Source: Siphlonurus alternatus
Taxonomy: Eukaryota; Arthropoda; Insecta; Ephemeroptera; Siphlonuridae
DNA: 64,000 nucleotides
Assembly: GCA_949825025.1 (NCBI GenBank)
Contig: OX463780.1
Location: 26,316,118-26,380,117, forward strand
Reading direction: 5' to 3'
Below the pieces are notes generated by a model. That model saw only the letters and a program-made list of their open reading frames with translations, did not search any database and was not told the origin of the DNA. Position numbers and translations under genes: made by a program. Shown here piece by piece: positions 60,600-64,000 of this stretch. Positions within the stretch are counted from its first letter, which is position 1. Every line of letters starts with the position of its first letter.

Positions 60600-62734
60600 T
60601 AATTATAGAGACGTATATATTATCAAAGCCAACGTGAGATAGGGCCACGACAGTTAAATTATAGCGGACAATTTAGAATTACGTTTACTTGACGTTGATC
60701 CATTGACGAAGCTTCATAAAAATAACAATTACACATCGTCATCGAATCCGTACTAAACACATGCAATCATGGGAATGTAATGCACTCTAGTGCATGTCAT
60801 GTCGATCCTTTTTCCAAATTTATACTGTACATGATATAAATATACATAATAAACAAAGAACATAAGAATTGAACAAATGATTCACAATTTTCATGTATTT
60901 TTTTTCAAAGAGAGATGTATCATAAATAAATTTCAATCCATTTCATTGTTGTAAAATATACTGTGTATTATAGTTGCTGTATATAGTCCAGGCACGGACT
61001 GGGCCAAAACGGCCCACCGAGCGACAAGGAATAACGAATAACGGCTCACATAGGCGGGGTCAACATTCCAAAGGGGGGTTTGGGGGCGGAGCCCCCCAGT
61101 AGCCCGCCGCGCAGTCGCGATTTTTTTTTAGGTTTCCACTAGCATTTTTACTAAACTTCACTAATATTTTCACAAATTACACTAAATAGCTTCAATTAAA
61201 TTTTAATATTAGCTGCAGTTAATATTTTTTACTATATTATAATACTCAGTATTAAATCTTAATTAATCAAGTCTATATAGTGATAAATTTCCTATGTTTT
61301 TTGAAAAACGAAAGAAGTATATAGAACTCGATCTCTTCTTAATTTCAATTCCATTATTTTTTTTTTCTAAAGCATTGCAATATATACTGCTAAATTTACT
61401 GCATTAAAGCATATTCATGACGTATCAAGATATTTGTTTGATACAAATTAAACCACTGCTTTCATTATTCATTAAATTTAGCAAGAATATAATGACGCGC
61501 GCGCAAAACATGGTATTCACCCATGAATTTAATTTATAATCCTAAAAACAGAGACACGCCGTGTATATATAATATATAATAGGTATATTCCGTATATAAT
61601 ACACACTGTGCATTCAACTGGTGATTCAACCATGCATGCATCTGCATGCTCAAAAAAGAGCCTAATTCTCAAGAAATGAAAATCGGTTAAATCACTGTTG
61701 ACGATCTAGCTATCTCGCCGCGCTCTCCGCAAACCAAAAATAATAAAATTCCTGTACTTACCGGGATGTCCATGGACTGCACACGAGGCGGACTTACGTA
61801 CCTTAAGCTTTTTATTGCACTGAACACTAAGCTTGCTGGTCACTTTAGTTCGGAGATAGGAGAAAATTTTTAAAAAAACGTATAACATGCATGCAGGCCG
61901 GGGCACATGTATATATATTATGCATACCGCCGACCGGTACGCACCTAATTGTCAAAAAAAAAAAAAAAAAATTAAGCCGGCTGTTGGCCGGGGGTTGCAT
62001 GCGCACATTAAAAACACATTTTCTTGCAAAATAAATAATATAAGCCCTAACTTTAACTCTTAAATCGTTTATTTGAATATTACATAGCAATTTGCTTTTA
62101 TTTTGTCCATTTTTCAAGCATAAATGTCCTACAACATCACTAAAATTCACAGAGCAAAAAAAAAAACAAATGTCCCTTTGGCGCGTTCGTGCAATTATTT
62201 TCAATCTGCTGGCTAGAGGTGGCAGCACTTTCTGGCTATCAGGGCTATGCTCCATTGGGATGGAAGTTATAACCCTGCTGGCTATCAGGATGCATTTCGA
62301 TGTGTTTTTAAAACCCAAAAAGGCGCACTAATTTTAAAGTAGTTTTCTTGACGACTTCCATTCATCTCTGCAGCATTGCCTTATGATGACCATTGACCAG
62401 AAATTTGACCAATAAATTGCAGACATTGCAGCAATTCCACATATATTATGCCAGTTATGCCACATGACAATATGCTGGGGGGGGGGGGGGGGGGATAAAT
62501 ATATGGGGAGCAGTCACAAACGACCATGAGCCTCGATCGTTCTTTTTTTCCAATTTTTTATCCTGGGTTAAATAAACCGAATGCTAATTAATTATTTTAT
62601 AGTGTACTTAATAACCATTTCTAACATGGTATGTACAGTATATATACTAAAAAATTTAATCCAGGCTAAGTACCATATATTACCATGTTTTATAATAATC
62701 AATTCAATTAACCCAGAATAAAAACACATATTAA
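60600..62734. other. Spacer between the lectin exon and the second GH31 copy
   Basis: Holds the transposon end at 60990. A GC-richer minus-strand block at 61740-61840 ends in a good donor (CATCCCG|GTAAGTAC), and 61845-62318 is an open minus-strand frame of 157 codons broken by homopolymers. Neither resembles a lectin N-terminal half. A G-run lies at 62477-62494. Confidence 0.35.
60990..61140. mobile_element. Transposon end related to the CAGTGGCG element
   Basis: Begins GGCACGGACTGGGCC and contains GGGTTTGGGGGCGGAGCCCC and CCAGTAGCCCGCCG, then a T-run. The second part closely matches the subterminal module at 40702-40750, although the terminus differs. No complementary right end was found, so it is a fragment or very diverged element. 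Confidence 0.55.
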
Positions 62735-63088
62735 AGGCATACAGGCCTCAAATTAAAAATTTGACCGTCACAGAGAGTTGCTTGAGTACGCTGACAATCA
62801 ACATTTGGATTATTTTTTCAGTGCGCGATGCAGCTGCATGAGCGGAGGCTGCAAAGTAAGGATGCAGGTACTTGATGACGTCAAAATGACGTCACAACGC
62901 ACAACCATGGCATACATAAGCTGCCATGTTTTTTGACGTCATTTTGACGTCATCAAGGACCTGCATCCTTACTTTGCAGCCCTCGCTCATGCAGCTGCAT
63001 CGCGCATGGAAAAATAATCCAAATGTTGATTGTCAACTCAAACAACTCTCTGTGACTGTCAAATTTTAAATTTGAGGCCTGTATCCCT
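62735..63088. mobile_element. Fold-back MITE (family 2) with four TGACGTCA sites
   Basis: A 354-bp inverted repeat from AGGCATACAGGCCTCAAATT to its complement. Left flank TTAA (62731-62734), right flank TCAA, compatible with a mutated TTAA duplication. The arms carry GATGCAGCTGCATGAGCG and TGACGTCAAAATGACGTCA and its complement. It lies between the lectin exon and the second GH31 copy. Confidence 0.78.
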
Positions 63089-63576
63089 TCAAAGTGAGGC
63101 TACAATGCTTTTGTTATTGCTCCTTCCTCCCTCGCCAATAATTTTATCTTTTAATTGTGATAGCAATAAAATTTTATAAACAAATTTAAAACGTGCTTGG
63201 ATGTTATACTTTTCAATAAATTATTATTATCTAACTCATTGATAAAATCATTGCAATAATGTTCGGTAGAAATGTAAAACAAACATCTTATTTAATATAT
63301 TTTTTATAAAATACAGTAATTAAAGCATATTAAAATTAGGTATTTCTCACAGCATATAATAAAATTATTGCATTGTTGGTAAGAATATCTTAATTAACTG
63401 TTTACAGTTTCAACTAACTTTATAATGACACTGATGAGTGATGACAATGGATCATCAGAAATTTTTGTTTTTCTTTAAAAATACACTGGCATTCTTATTA
63501 CGTTTGCATGTAATATTTATTAAATTATTACAGCTAGCCATCATTTACATTCTTTAAAGTGTGTATGATCCAACAT

Positions 63577-64000
63577 TTAGTTGAAGATGAAGCGCACGGT
63601 GAAGTCAGCGTGTATTGGGATGTGTGCACTGCCGAGGGTCACTTTCTGGTTGGCGGGGTCAAAGGTTATGGTCACGTCAGGCCCCACGTCACCCTGGATG
63701 GCCGAGGGCAGCGCGGACACTCCAAGAAGCTCCACGTCCTCGACAAAGCGTCCCTGCAGCAGCGCGGGGGAGGCTCGTGACACCGTCTGTGTCAGCGTGT
63801 CCTGTGGAGACACAGGGGGTTAGGAATCGTGGAACACAATTTCATTATTTATAGCAAATCATATAAGAAACTTAAATTTTTGAGGCTGCTTTTTTAACAG
63901 ATAAACATGAACAAATACCGTTTTTTGCAGTAAAACCAGTGATGTGTAGTAAATTAACCACTACTCACGACGTTGAAGGCGAAGGTTGAGTAGTGGTAGT
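63577..64000 (-). CDS. GH31 alpha-glucosidase, second copy, last two exons (5' part beyond the window)
   Basis: The last exon runs 63801 to 63577 (75 codons including TAA) and part of the preceding exon runs 64000 to 63969, joined by a 167-bp GT-AG intron. The last exon differs from the same exon of the copy at 58788-59012 at only four of 225 bases. Two change residues (Leu to Val in GRFVED-ELL, Asn to Asp in IPIHA-FTV), one is silent and one swaps the stop codon; the 32 visible bases of the other exon are identical. The two genes point at each other (tail to tail) about 4.5 kb apart. The reading frame is open, so it is probably functional, but the catalytic exons are outside the window. Confidence 0.92.

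Noticed and set aside
61845..62318. 157-codon minus-strand frame as a gene or lectin 5' exon
   Set aside because: Broken by A/T homopolymers, with no lectin motif, acceptor or composition signal along its length.

Overview
This is an AT-rich (roughly 70% A+T by eye) animal nuclear window. Genes are split by GT-AG introns, there are long non-coding stretches, many microsatellites, and many short non-autonomous transposons. The 5S-rRNA-headed SINEs, TCAGTC initiator-like sites and microsatellite load suggest an invertebrate, most likely an arthropod (perhaps a crustacean). That assignment is inference; no species can be named from this sequence.

The main gene lies at 48,826-59,012 (+). It has 21 coding exons, all joining in frame with GT-AG splice sites, and encodes a 1,052-residue secreted or lysosomal glycoside hydrolase family 31 alpha-glucosidase with both catalytic aspartates. 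A second copy runs towards it from the right edge. Its last exon (63,577-63,801, -) and part of the previous exon (63,969-64,000) are visible and nearly identical to the first copy, although the intron between them is not alignable over most of its length. Between the two tails is the C-terminal half of a C-type lectin domain (60,320-60,562, -).

At the left end, about 2.3-3.76 kb (-), is a candidate small gene. It has an NRF1-like/initiator promoter, two coding exons joining in phase to a 32-residue protein, and a polyadenylation signal. A few other possible exons on the minus strand (39.4, 38.6 and 43.4 kb) are weak.

The remaining ~45 kb (3.8-48.6 kb) holds no gene I can defend. It is AT-rich sequence dotted with 100-250 bp GC/CpG-richer islands that look like regulatory DNA or isolated promoters (for example 12.9, 13.8, 20.0, 32.3 and 44.1 kb), plus transposons. 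The transposons include two 5S-derived SINEs with truncated relatives sharing their body; several fold-back MITEs, some with TTAA target duplications; a 1 kb element with CAGTGGCGTAGCCAGG termini; and a 2.8 kb Foldback-like element at 33,736-36,530. The last has arms built of 36-bp tandem repeats, a 9-bp target duplication, and a second fold-back inserted in one arm.

A signal that cuts across these features is the palindrome TGACGTCA (CRE/bZIP core). I count 18 copies by eye against about 0.5 expected at this base composition, and half of them lie in the fold-back elements.
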